Shown piece by piece: positions 1 through 12,100 of a DNA stretch of 64,000 nucleotides. The translations under genes and the position numbers were made by a program. Origin of the DNA: Lumbricus rubellus (taxonomy: Eukaryota > Annelida > Clitellata > Crassiclitellata > Lumbricidae); assembly GCA_945859605.1 (NCBI GenBank), contig OX243822.1, positions 21,877,144 through 21,941,143 on the forward strand. Reading direction: 5' to 3'. Numbering within the stretch: the stretch's first letter is position 1; the number at the start of each line of letters is the position of its first letter. The notes beneath the pieces are model-generated. The model did no database searches. It saw nothing but the letters and a program-made list of their open reading frames with translations, and was not told the origin of the DNA.

Positions 1-304
1 GTAAGTAAGTATTTGTATATTACTCCTCTTGAAAAAGAACAATGGGACATAGAACATCATTATTATATATCGAAGTAGAAATAGGCAATAAAAACGTACG
101 AATTAATTTGCAAGTTGAATAGTTACTAATCTAAACTATCATCGTCAAACAAGTTAACTTTATAGAATTCTGGTGATAAATCCATTTTCAAACAACGATT
201 CACATCGTTGAATCTGCAGATTATGCAGTGGGGCATAAGGGAGTAACCAGTTACACGTTTAGGTGGAAGAGAAGATCGAGGAGGACTTGACATAGAGACT
301 GTGG
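1..304. other. No gene recognised; simple GTAAGT-like start
   Basis: The first bases are a short (GTAA)n run, similar to (TAAG)n runs at 5330 and 31594 that mark LINE-like repeat ends. The rest is AT-rich and shows no convincing coding exon on either strand. If gene A continues to the left, this is part of one of its introns. Confidence 0.4.
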
Positions 305-1060
305 TAAGCAAACTGATTATACTGGAATCAATATGATGTCTTTACACACCCGAAAATCGTTGGTAATACATGATTCAAATTGATGTCCTTACACAATCGA
401 AATCGTTAGAGATCATGCTTGGCCGAGTGGGTTGTAGCCCGCTCGCCGCGCCGGCGGCCCGGGTTCGATTCCCGGTCAGAGATTAATTTCTCGGATCTTT
501 ACTGCGGGTGGCTCGGTCGCAATATAAACGTGGAGTAAGAGGTTGTTCTCTGCCTCCGACTGTAAAGGCCCTTTGGTCAAACACGGTCGTTAAAAAACTA
601 CTTTCCTCGAAATTGTTGATAAAACCAAAATCAAAATTATGTTTTTACAATTTTACACACCCGAAAAATGTTGATAATACTGGAATCAAAGTGATATCCT
701 TACACATTTGAAAATCCTCAATAATTCTGGAATCAAAATGATGTCCTTATACACTCGAAAATTGTTGATAAAACTGGAATAAAAAAAATATCCTTACACA
801 CCCGAAAATCATGGATAGTACGAAAGTCAAAATAATGTCTTTAGACACCAGAAAATCGTTGATAATACTGGAATCAAACTGATGTCCTTAGACGACCCAA
901 AATCGTTGATAATAACTAAATCTAATATGTTGTCCTTAGACACCCGAAAATCGTTAATAATACTTAAATCAATAATGTTGTTCTTAGACACCCGAACATT
1001 GTTGATAGTACGAGAATCAAAATATTGTTCTTAGACACCCGAAAATCGCTGGTAATACTT
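305..1060 (+). repeat. Degenerate minisatellite, unit about 55 bp
   Basis: A phrase built on 'ACACCCGAAAATCGTTGATA' followed by 'ATACTGGAATCAAAATGATG' recurs about ten times with drift, for example near 340, 655, 750, 800, 850, 940, 990 and 1040. The array is split by a tRNA-like insert at about 405-600. No reading frame runs through it. Confidence 0.8.
405..600 (+). mobile_element. tRNA-like SINE insert in the minisatellite
   Basis: A box-like 'TTGGCCGAGTGG' (near 419) and a perfect B box 'GGTTCGATTCC' (near 463) lie at tRNA spacing, with a GC-rich variable region between them, recalling tRNA-Ser/Leu. The 5' and 3' ends do not form a good 7-bp acceptor stem, so I call a tRNA-derived SINE or tRNA pseudogene rather than a working tRNA. 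The sequence to about 600 is not minisatellite and is probably the SINE body. Confidence 0.55.
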
Positions 1061-1885
1061 CACAGATCACAAGTCACAAGCCAGGTCTCGTGATCAGGGA
1101 GCAAATGCGCAACTTTAGACTACCAGATAGTTATAAAATCGCATCCTCGCAGCAAAAAATAGTTTTTAAAAACCATTGTCATGTGATTGGCAGTTTTCTA
1201 CTAGGGAATATCGAAAGATTGAGAAAGTGTCATACAGTTCTGAAACTTTCTTTGAAATGCTCTGATAGCAGGTATATTAATAATTATAGACACGAGTAGG
1301 TTTTCATTTCTATCAGTGTTTCTTTTCCATTCTTTCTATTAAACATAATTTGCATTAAAAAATTAACACAAAGAATTTTGTCATGAATTTGACTAAAATT
1401 CAGTATATAGTATGTTTTTCTTATATATATATTGTTGATTTCATACATTACAGAGGTGTCTATGTTAAATGCTTCGAATGTTTTTTGCAAAGCAATTGTG
1501 TGAAATTTGGCAAATTCCATCATTTTATAAATTCATATTATAACCTTTAAAGAGGTGTCTAATAAAATATGGTCTCCGATCGTTTTCAATAACAAATTAG
1601 AGTTTGAACAACTTCTATCGGGACTGAGAAAATGGACAATTTTTTGATTTTGGATGACAGCTAAAATGCTACAATTAGATGTGAACATTAAAAAACAGCC
1701 TTCCTTCACCCCTCCCAACTCGGCGTTTCGCGCCTCAGCAATCGACTTTCGGCCGCTCGTCCGTCCCCCCCAAAGTTCGGACCAGGTTTCCGCCCCTGTA
1801 TATGGCAGAGGACTCACCATCAACTCATCGTCACTTGGTCTTGGTGATTGTACAAATGATTAAATGGTGAAAACGGTGAATGTAG
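1061..1885. other. Unannotated AT-rich spacer
   Basis: No exon with splice signals and PAN-like cysteine pattern is visible. Short open frames here are typical of chance. Bases 1690-1800 are C-rich but carry no recognised motif. Confidence 0.4.
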
Positions 1886-2021
1886 TGTGAGAATTGTGAA
1901 AAAAAGAGATTGGGGGTTCGACTATATGACCCACTTGGAATAGGGATGTAAAAACAGACTTTACTATGGGGCTCTAAGAAAGACTGGGGTAGAAACCCCC
2001 AAACCTCTGGCAGTTCTCACC
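1885..2021. mobile_element. Small MITE with GTGAGAATTG ends
   Basis: The left end reads GTGTGAGAATTG and the right end CAGTTCTCACC, imperfect inverted repeats enclosing a body with paired 'TTGGGGGTTC' and 'GAAACCCCCAA' arms and 'TGGGGCTCTAA'. A second copy in the opposite orientation is at about 31730-31883. TA precedes the left end, suggesting a Tc1/mariner-type TA target, but the right flank is unclear. Confidence 0.5.
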
Positions 2022-2179
2022 TTTGAGTGAATGATTAATTGACTAGAATCTATAGGTCATCGAATAAGTCAGCAAGAAGCATGCCTATAAAGAATGCATT
2101 TCTTCTCATAATGACTGCTTTCTTACAGCAATTACAGTTGACTTTCAACGTAAAGCGCCGACCGTTGGCTCGCGTTTAA

Positions 2180-2418
2180 TAAAGCGCACACATTGTTTGT
2201 ATGTTCACTTGTTATAGCGCCCCATCAAGCTCGCTACTCAGAAGCGCTTCCGACTGCAGCGCAGACACTGCATCGGAGTTTCATGCCGAAGCGCTGAGCA
2301 ATTTAAAGTGAAGGACTTTCCCAAGGTCCCTACGAAGTGACTTGAGGTGGATTCGAACCAGCAACCCTCCGGCTGCAAGGCAACGAATGTACCCACTACA
2401 CCACCGCGCCCCACATAC
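2180..2418 (-). mobile_element. tRNA-derived SINE family 1, reverse copy
   Basis: On the minus strand it reads A box-like 'GCGGTGGTGTAGTGGGTA', then 'GGTTCGAATCC' B box, then a body ending in the common tail 'AGCGCTTCTGAGTAGCGAGC'. Closely related copies are at 5465, 16111, 32958 and 55045 (reverse). It lies directly upstream of the first visible exon of gene A, only about 45 bp before the acceptor. Confidence 0.8.
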
Positions 2419-2462
2419 TTAGACCTAATTGCTTGTGACCGCTGCTTGTGTGCTTTGCACAG

Positions 2463-2699
2463 ATTGCAAGACTACATATGAGATCTTTCCGGAAACGAGT
2501 TCTCTCGGCGCAGACCCCGTTCCGGAAATCCGAGACGCCATCAGCTGCACGAAGGCGTGCACAGGTCTTCGTGTCTGCGTTGGATTCGACTTCAGCCAAT
2601 CCACCGGATGTTGGATCCATTCCAACGCATCCACCTTTGCTCAGAAGTTCAACCAGTCCGGAGTGACGCAGTTCAAGGTGAACAGGTGTCCAGAAGAAG
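2463..2699 (+). CDS. Gene A exon, type I PAN-like domain
   Basis: The acceptor is TTTGCACAG and the exon is 79 codons, phase 1-1. Cysteines include 'SCTKAC', 'VCVGFDF', 'TGCW' and the final 'NRCPEE'. The donor is AAG|GCAAGT, a GC donor with an otherwise excellent consensus; no GT lies in the right phase nearby. The orthologous exon of gene B (44405-44638) uses a GC donor in the same place. An NAS sequon suggests an extracellular protein. Confidence 0.75.
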
Positions 2700-2991
2700 G
2701 CAAGTGCTGCTGCTGCATTTTGTACACACTGTCATTGACACAAAGTAGTGGCTGTGGTGGTTGTGGTAGTTGTGGTGGTGAACAGTTGTCAATAATTGGT
2801 ATTTGGAAATTAACAGTTAGTAGGCTAGCAGTAGCAGCATTAGAAGCAATGGTAGTAGTGGTAGTAGTAGCATATATACTTTATATAGTAGAGTGGTAAT
2901 GGTAGCATAGTAATTATAGTAGTTGTTGTTGCTGTTGGAGTCGTAGCTGTAGTAGCAATAATAATAGTAGTAGTAGTAGTAGTAGTAGTAG

Positions 2992-3037
<46 letters not shown>

Positions 3038-6000
3038 ACTTGCTGTTGCAGCAGCAACAGCAAAAACGATTTGCTGCATAAATAGGCCTATGGTTCAATT
3101 GATTATGGGCATGTGCATATTGATAACGTCTGCATAGAAGTCATTCAAATAAGTTCAGAGGAGATCTGACCTTATTAACTTACGTTCATCTTACCAAGTA
3201 GGCCTATATATATACACATGTCATGTATATATATAATATATACACACATCTATGAAATTCCACCTTCTTAACTTGCTTTTAGGATGATATATAAACTGTT
3301 TAAACTTTAACAATGCAGAGAACTTTAGCTGAATAATTTAAGCTTACATCCAATCCTGTTTTTTCTGTTCTTAGGAATTGAAAGGTGCATTCCGCTTGAA
3401 AATGTAGACGTCTGCGATCAGAGTTCGTTCTGTTTTCATTGCAATTAATTGATTTATTATGTTAATTGATTAATTATGTTAATTGATTAATTTGGTTGAT
3501 TTGATTAATTTGATTAATTGGTTAATTTGGTTGATTTAGTTAATTGGTTAATTTTATTAATTTGGTCAAAGAATTCTAAGAAGCCACTGTGATGAAATTG
3601 GCACAAAATTCAGTAGCATCGCTTTTGCAACCAACATGATGATTCAATTTGAGACGTAAAGTTTGCTATAATTATGCACGCATCTGTTTCTGTAGTGACA
3701 ATGATTCTAAAACAAACTCAAGATTCATTTTCAGTCAGTATACATCTATTATGGAGAGCTACATTGTATAACTCAGATGGCATAAATCAAGAGTAGCAAA
3801 ACCGTAAGTCACTAAGTCTAGCAGAGAATCTTGTGTTCATCCATGACCACAGCTGTTTGTAGCTTAAATAACGTTTACTCTATACTGCACGGAGTAGCTT
3901 GATTGTCCATACCGTCCGAACTTCCATAGTAGGCCTACAGCATTGCAGTTATAGACCAGTAAACCTAGCCTACATTGCGGTTGGTCCTACCCTGAGTAGT
4001 ATACGAACAGTGGCCAGTGGTGTTAATCACAGAGGGACAGCATACCGTTCCCCAAAATTTGATTAGGGCTCCTACCAATCCCCAAACACAAAAATACAGA
4101 GAACTGTCCCCCAAGGTTTGGAATAGATTTTCGCCGCAGCGAAATGATTTGCCTAGCAATTAACTACATTAGTGTTTTAGTGTGTATTCTTTATAAGCGA
4201 GGAACAGGTAGAATTACAATCAAGTTAATGTGTGTGTATATTCTGTATAAGCGAGGGAGAGGTAGAATTACAATCAAGTTTATTCGGTGTCTTTCAGGCT
4301 GCTATCCTAGGTGGGCGAGGTACGAGAATACGGGCGGTTCAGGTGGTCAGCCGTTCACCACGTCATACACAAACGACTACACAGGTTGTCTGAAGGCGTG
4401 CTTCAACCAGACAAACTGCATTGGCATCGAGTGGACCGCTGTTCCTGGATCAGACGCCACTTGCACCTACTACACCATCCAACAAAACTCATTGATGACT
4501 TCAGCCAATCCCAAACTGTTCGTCACTCAGTACAGACTTCTCAGTCGATGCGGAACTTGTGAGTAATATCGACAAACAAGAAATAAATCGTTAGCCTACG
4601 TATTTTTAAATTGATGCTTGAATCAATATCCTCTGATCTCAAAGTTATTTCATAATTGTCATTATTTAAGCATTATGTCACCACACTCTGATGTCAATTA
4701 GTATTTTACTACACACTGATGTAAATTAGTATTTTACTACACTCTGATGTCAATTAATATTTTACTACACATTGATTTTGCTCAATCCTATTGTTAACTG
4801 AACCAGTGGAGTGATTCAAAGACATCAGGATGTGATAGTTTTTATTTTTTTAGATAGCCTACTCATATGTAGTCTTGACGTTCCATAATAAGTTAATAAT
4901 CTTGTTTAGATAGCCTTAATCACACCGAAAAAGCATAAGCTCTGTTCGCTAACCATAATGTCACAAAGTTATCCTAATATTATTTTTCTGCCTCGTTGAT
5001 ACTAGATTGCCAGAGCTATTGGCAGCTATACAGCAACAGTCGTTTCCATACGGTGAATGCAACGAACCGCACCGACGTCACCACTGCCGCAGGATGTGAG
5101 AGAGCGTGTCGACTAAATACCAGATGCAAAGCTTATCAGTTCCCAATAAACGGAGCTTTCTTCTGCACTTTGGCCGATGATTTCTACGATGGAAGCAACA
5201 CCAGCGCACCCAACGTCAACGCTTACGTCTACAGAGTCCGATGCAATGGTAAGAGCTCCTCGTTGCTTAGCAACTTCAACCGTGTGCATATACATGTATG
5301 TATATCCGATCGGAACTGGAGGAACTAAGTCTAAGTAAGTAAGTAAGTATATAATATCATATATAGGCCTATTATTCAAGCGCCTTCGTGAGGTTATTAT
5401 AAGGCGCTATATAAATGTTCATATACATACATATAATTATATACATACATATTATGTAATTGTGTGGGCGTAGTGGTGTAGGGGTATGTTTGTTGCCGTG
5501 CAGTTAGCCAGAAGGCTGCATGTTCGATTCCACTTCAAGCCTCCTTGTAGGCCCTGTAGGGACCTTGGACAAATCTTTCACTTAAAATACCTCAGGCACT
5601 CCAGCGTAAAACTCCGATCTAATGTCTGCGCAGTAATCGGGAGCGCTTCTGAGAAGCAATCATAGCAAGTGCACAAACAATGCATAATTTGCATATATAT
5701 ATATAAGCTTTTTGGTGTCGACATGTGTATGATCAATGTGATGTTATTGCTCTCAAAACAATTCAAGCGCTTCTTAGTAATTAATCTCAGTACGACTTTC
5801 TAAACCTGACGCATTGTGTTTGTATGTCATGTTCTTTCAGACACTGTTCCGCTGCCACAAACACCAGTTCCTCAGACATCAGCCACAACCACACCCGGTA
5901 AGTATAAATATATGATTTCTATATAATACATCGATACACTGTGATTCAATGACTTACCAGTGCATTGAACTATATCCTGTACCTATTTCTAGTGATACAA

Positions 6001-9000
6001 CGAACGAGAATCATCCATCCATCTATTCATTTATTCATTCATTCATCCATCAATCCATCCATCCATCCATGCATCATCCAGCCTATCATCCATTCATCAA
6101 CCCATGCATCCATCCATTCATTAACCCATACATTTATCCATTCATTAACCCATACATTTATCCATTCATTAACCCATGCATCCATCCATGAATCCATTCA
6201 TTAACCCATGCATCCATCCATGAATCCATCCATGAATTTATTACATTTAACCATACGTCTGTCTGAATGTTTACAATACAAACAGATCTCTGCATGTGGA
6301 TTCCTTTCTCAAACACAAACATCTTTGGCGGAACGCAGAGCACTGCCTCAACATTGTCAGCGTGTCAGTCTGCTTGTCGCAACACGAATGGATGTCAGGG
6401 AATCGATTGGTCACCGGATAGTCCAGCTGGACAACAGTGCTACCTGCTGAACACGCAGATCGGAAAGTATCCTGCCAACTGGAATGTCGTCCACTACGAC
6501 CTTGTCTGTGCATCGACATCCGGTAAATCCATGCATGCACGGTTGTCTAATTCTGTCAGCGATGAAGCTCCTATGCGTGGCACGATGCATTTTTAGGACT
6601 CAGATTCTTATTTAATACGAATTCAGGATTATTATTAGTATTATTGTTACGGCGATCAAAACTCATTTGGCAAATTTTATAAGTCACCCAAACCTATAGG
6701 CTACCGTCAAGGCTATATTTATTTTACTAAGCTTAGGCCTACTAACAGAAGAACCATGTCAAAAATTGAATCAATCTGAGTAGCTTTAGTTCTCACTATA
6801 ATTGAAACAAATTTCTTATAACTGCATTTTAAATTTTCTGCGTATAAGTTTGAGAATTTTGTCAAACCTCACTGTCAGATGCTTTGGACCTTATGCTACT
6901 TCAATGGAGGCACTACAGTAAACTATCACTGAAATATAAAAGCATTGCAAACTGCCGCTAACTTACTATGCTGAATAGTATGTTAATTTAAAAAATTATT
7001 AATTTTAATTTGTTTTAATATAGGCTAAGATGCGTTTTTTTAGTTAAGTCGGATATAAATTTCAATTTTATCTGATATCAGATTCGCTTCCAAATAATTC
7101 AATTAAAACTACTTTATGATCAAGATTATGCTCTTAAGTTAAAATTAATCAATTGAACTATAAAATGTCTTTTATCAGTTACGACTTCTGCAACTACTTC
7201 ACAAAGTACGTTTCCTCCAAGCACGTTTCCTCCAAGTACGTTTCCACCAAGTACTGCAATAAGTACGTCAACAAGTACTTCAACAAGTACCTTACCAACT
7301 ACTTCCACAAGTACTACACCAAGTACTTCAACACGTACTTCAACAAGTACTTCGACGAGCACATCAACAAGTACTTCAACAAGTACTACAACAAGTACTA
7401 CAACACGTGCTACAACAAGTACCACAACAAGAAATCCCAATGCGACCACGGTGACAACCCCTGCACCAGGTAGGCCTACTCATAATCTGTCTTGTGGAAA
7501 AATTCTGTCGGATCCAAAGAAACTTTGCGACGTACTGTTCGCGTGTAGGGCTGTAGGCATACTAGCAGTCCAGAACTTGTCCGAAATATTCGATTCCCAT
7601 ATAAGAGTATTTTAATTAGAAAATCAGTTTTAAGTAACAGAGATAATTAAAATAACACTTTTAATGATTTATCTGAATCATAGAGTGGACTAACACCCAA
7701 GTCACGGCCATTAATTTCGCAAAGAAAGTAAATCTAGAAAAACCGCATGGCAAGTAAAACGTAATCAAATTTACTTAGCTGTTGACGAGTGCTCAGCTAG
7801 ATCAATTGAATATTGGAAGAGTTAATCCAAAGATGATTTGAGGTCATCATATTATTAAGATAGGCCTACGCAGAAAGACATTCAATAGATTCGCAAAGCG
7901 CAAGTTGTTGGATAGAGGAGCCATGAACGAAAAGTCTGGACATCAACAGCATAAAGGTGGCCAGAGGTGGATACAGAAATGTAGGAAGGAGAAGGCACAA
8001 TTCTTGGCGTTGATGACTTTTTTAGTCATCTGGCGGAAATTTCCGGAAAAATACCATTTTATCCGTCCAAAAAACTGATGACCTTTTTTGTCATCATCTC
8101 GAAATGTCCTGTTCGGTAGCTTGTTGACACCAAATGGAAGGGGGGCACGAAACATGGGCGATTCTAAATGGGGGGCCATGACCGGATAAGCCCCCTTGGA
8201 TCCGCCCCTGAAGGTGACACGAAACTGAGTGTGTAGCGAAGGAAAGTGGAAAATTAGTTGTAAATAACGGAAGTTGAAGAAGCATGGATCTTTGAGGAAT
8301 TCCAAATTTAACACGAACCCAAGAGGTGGGAGAGTAGTCTGAAATAATCAATCGGGTACGATCAGTAAGATACCCATAGGAATGAAAACAAAGGAGAGAC
8401 AGGCCACTAAGACCAAAGCCAAATCAAATGCTGAAGATGCACATCAAACCAGATGTAAGTTAAAAACCTTGTCATTTTCAAATGGTCACTATAAAGGTCT
8501 GCCCGTTAGTAGGCCTATATTTCACCGGATAGGCTACTCATCTAAGAGTTGAAAAATTACGCCGTGCTTAGAGTTATAAATTACTTGTTGGTATTAATTA
8601 GTAAAATAATGGACCCATATTTAATTCAAGCGACCCGCCATCAAAGAGCCAACCGAAACCCTATAATTATTTTCATTCTAAACCCTGTTTTTACTGTGTT
8701 TTTCTCTGTCGAAACGTTTTCTCAAACAGCCGCCTGTAGCTTCTTGCAGTTTCTGAACACACTCATCTACGGCGGAATGGTGATTCCGGCGTCAACCTTG
8801 GAGGCGTGCAAAGTGGCCTGTGCGTCAAACATCAGCTGCCAGAGCATCGACTGGGCGCCGTTGAATCCTCCTGGCCAGCAGTGCTACCTTCTGAACACTC
8901 AAGACGGAAAGACGGATGGAGATGGTGTTGAACATTACGACCAACGCTGCAGCAGTAAGACTTGTTTCTCAAGGATTGCCTATCAATGCCAGCAGCAGCA

Positions 9001-9107
9001 AACCTATAGCTGTCCAGTTCTGTAATTGTAATTGTAAATCCAGATTTAGTTATTTATGTAGCGGTTATCCAGGAGAAGTCTGAAGAGCTTTTCCAAACTG
9101 CCTCTAG

Positions 9108-9172
<65 letters not shown>

Positions 9173-12100
9173 TAAATATGCTATATACACTATATATAGC
9201 ATACAATTATAATTATAGTATAGGCTATAGCACCTTGATCGAATAGATTGGCTTTCTACAACATGTGAAATAAAATCTGCAAAGAGGAAGGTGTAGGCTG
9301 CATGTGTCTCAGGTTGCATGGAAACTTGTTCCAAAATGCTGGGCTGATTAATTCGACGCTTCCGCTCGTTGCTGTTTAACGACACTGCCATATTCATCAT
9401 AGACGATAAGTGTCGCCAGTGGCGTAGCACTTAGCACTTAGCACTTAGTCCTTCCTCGCGCTGGCAGCGCATCGGGCGACACAGCCTCTCCACGTTATCC
9501 TGTCTTCTGCAGTCATCCGAGCATCCTCCCACGTCATTCCGCCGTCTTCCAAATCCTGAGTAACCGTGCTTCGCCAGGTCTTTCTGGGTCTTCCTCGACT
9601 CCTTTTCCATCCCGTCGGCGTCCAATCCAGTATCTGCTTTAGATTTCTCTCCTCTTCCGATCTATGTACGTGACCCAACCAACGTAAACGCATCTTCTTC
9701 ATCATGTCTTCCAGTTTCTCCATAGATGTTCTCCTTCTTACTTCTTCATTTCTGATCTTGTCCCTCCAAGTGATCCTCAATATCCTTCTCAGCCAACGAT
9801 GATGTGCTGCCTCCAGTTTCTTCATATTGACTTTTGTCATAGGCCATGTCTCTGCCCCATACAGCAACGTTGTCAATACCAAAGCTCTATACAATCTTGT
9901 CTTTGTTACTATACTGAGTCCTTTGTTCCTCCATATGTTGTTCAACCTTCCAAATGTGGCATTGGCTTTTCCCATTCTGCTTCCAATCTCCTTATCACAG
10001 CTGCCATTGTTTGAAATTGCACTTCCCAGATAGCAGAAGTGCTCCACCTCCTCCAGCACATCCTCCCCAACTTTGATGTTCTCCGTCGTTGTCCATTTTC
10101 CTATTTTCATAATCTTTGTTTTTGTGGTGTTGATATTTAATCCGACCAGACCCGCCTCTCTCTCCACACTGTTCGTGAGTTTACTCATCCCTCCCCAAGA
10201 CTCCTCCAGTAGTGCTATATCGTCTGCGAAGTCTAAGTCCGCCAGCTTTCCGGCTCCTTTCCACTCCAGTCCACACTCTCCATCTTTTGTGCTCCGTCTC
10301 ATCACCCAATCGATCGTTATCAGGAATAGCAATGGTGACAAGATGCAACCCTGACGCACCCCTGTGACAATCTGAAACCACTCTCCTAATTTCCCCTCCG
10401 TTCTTACTGCACACCTGCTTTCTCTATACATTTCTTTTATGATGTTTATAACCTTCTCTGGTATACCGTATTGTGCGACGATGTTCCACACCACAGGTCT
10501 TTGGACGCTGTCAAATGCCTTTTTGAAGTCGACGAAGTTGACAAGCACATTAACATTCCCCTCTACGCACTTCTCGATAATCTGTCTCAGTATGAAGATC
10601 TGCTCGCTGCATGACCTGCCCTTTCTGAAGCCCGCCTGTTGTTGTCTCAGAATGTTATCTACTGCGCCCTGTATTCTTCTCAAGACTATGCTGGCCAGCA
10701 CCTTACCAGGTATGGAGAGCAACGTGATTCCTCTCCAATTATTGCAATCACTAAGGTTCCCTTTCTTCGGCAGCGGTATGATAATCCCGTCTCGCCAATC
10801 TCTTGGAACCTCCCCTGTCTTCCATATCATATTGCATAGGTGCGCCAGGACTCTGTTCATCTCATCACCTCCGTTTTTCAGCAGTTCTGGTTGTATATTA
10901 TCAACTTCAGCAGACTTTCCATTCTTTAATCTTCTCAGCGCTTCTTCTACCTCTTTCTCCGTGATATCTTCCAAGTTCACATCCAAGGTTGGTAGACATT
11001 GTTCCTGTGTGAAGTCGTGCATAATCTCTGGTTCTGGGCAATTTAGGATTTTGTCGAAATGCTGTCTCCATCTTGCTGCCTGTTCCTCGTGTGTTCTAAG
11101 TGTGTTTCCTGCAGCATCTTTAATTGGCAACCTTTGCGCCCTCCCTCCCGTTAACTCCTTTGTGATCTTGTATAGTGTCTTCGAGTCGCCTCTCTCTGCG
11201 AGGAGGGTGGTATCCACCCCCCCTAGGTTTTTCCCAAATCAAACTTTTTTCGTTAGGAATAAAATTTTGACGTTTTAGGTAGCTGTAGAGGATTCATTTG
11301 CACACATTTTGAGCTAAAATGTGTGATGATATACCATACCATTCAAAAGTTATACCCGATATACCCGAGGCACCAGGGGGGGGGTGGATACCACCCCCCC
11401 TTAGATTATCGGCTGTATCTTATCCGTCCTTTGACATGGAGAGACACCAATTACACCATTCTGTAGAGGGAATGTGGGGCTACATTTCCATGCTCAGTGA
11501 GTTGTCTTTGGACAACCGGAAGTGCTCAAAATAAAATAAAATATAAATAAAGGTGTTTTATTTTCATAAAGTTTTCATGTTTTTCCTAATACAAAATATT
11601 CATACTTTATTTTTTAAGAGAAATAAACTATGTCATTCTATAGAGGGCATTTAGGGCTATTTTGTGATACCAATTAATTTGACATTTGATGACCGGAAGT
11701 GCTCAAAATAAAATTAAATGTGTGAAAATGTTGGGTTTTTTTTACAACGCAAACCGATAAGTCTGCGTAAGCGTTTTTCAGCATGTTTTACATGTTTTTT
11801 CTCTTTTTATTGTAACTAAAACTAACTTATTACTAGTTTTTATAGTTGAATATTGGACTTTATTATATGTAAACTATTTTTAATTAAATAAATTATGTTA
11901 AAAACACACAGAATCTAATATTTTGCTTAGCGAAAGTATACATTTTGTGGAATCGACGGGTGCCTACGGTAAAAAATTCATAACTTCGGGGTGCTTTCAT
12001 ATATTTTAAACCTAAATATACCATTTTGTGCAGAAATGAATGCTGAATCCATTGGTGTATTACAAGTTATGATATCTTAAACCAAACCCAAAATCCAGGG

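Noticed and set aside
2817..3098. Minus-strand frames with poly-Asn, poly-Tyr and poly-Thr
   Set aside because: They translate a drifting trinucleotide tract inside a gene A intron; no other coding support.
7126..7473. Tyr/Asn/Lys-rich plus frame and Val/Leu-rich minus frame
   Set aside because: Shadows of the real Ser/Thr-rich exon in other frames; only the phase 1 frame has splice sites at both ends.
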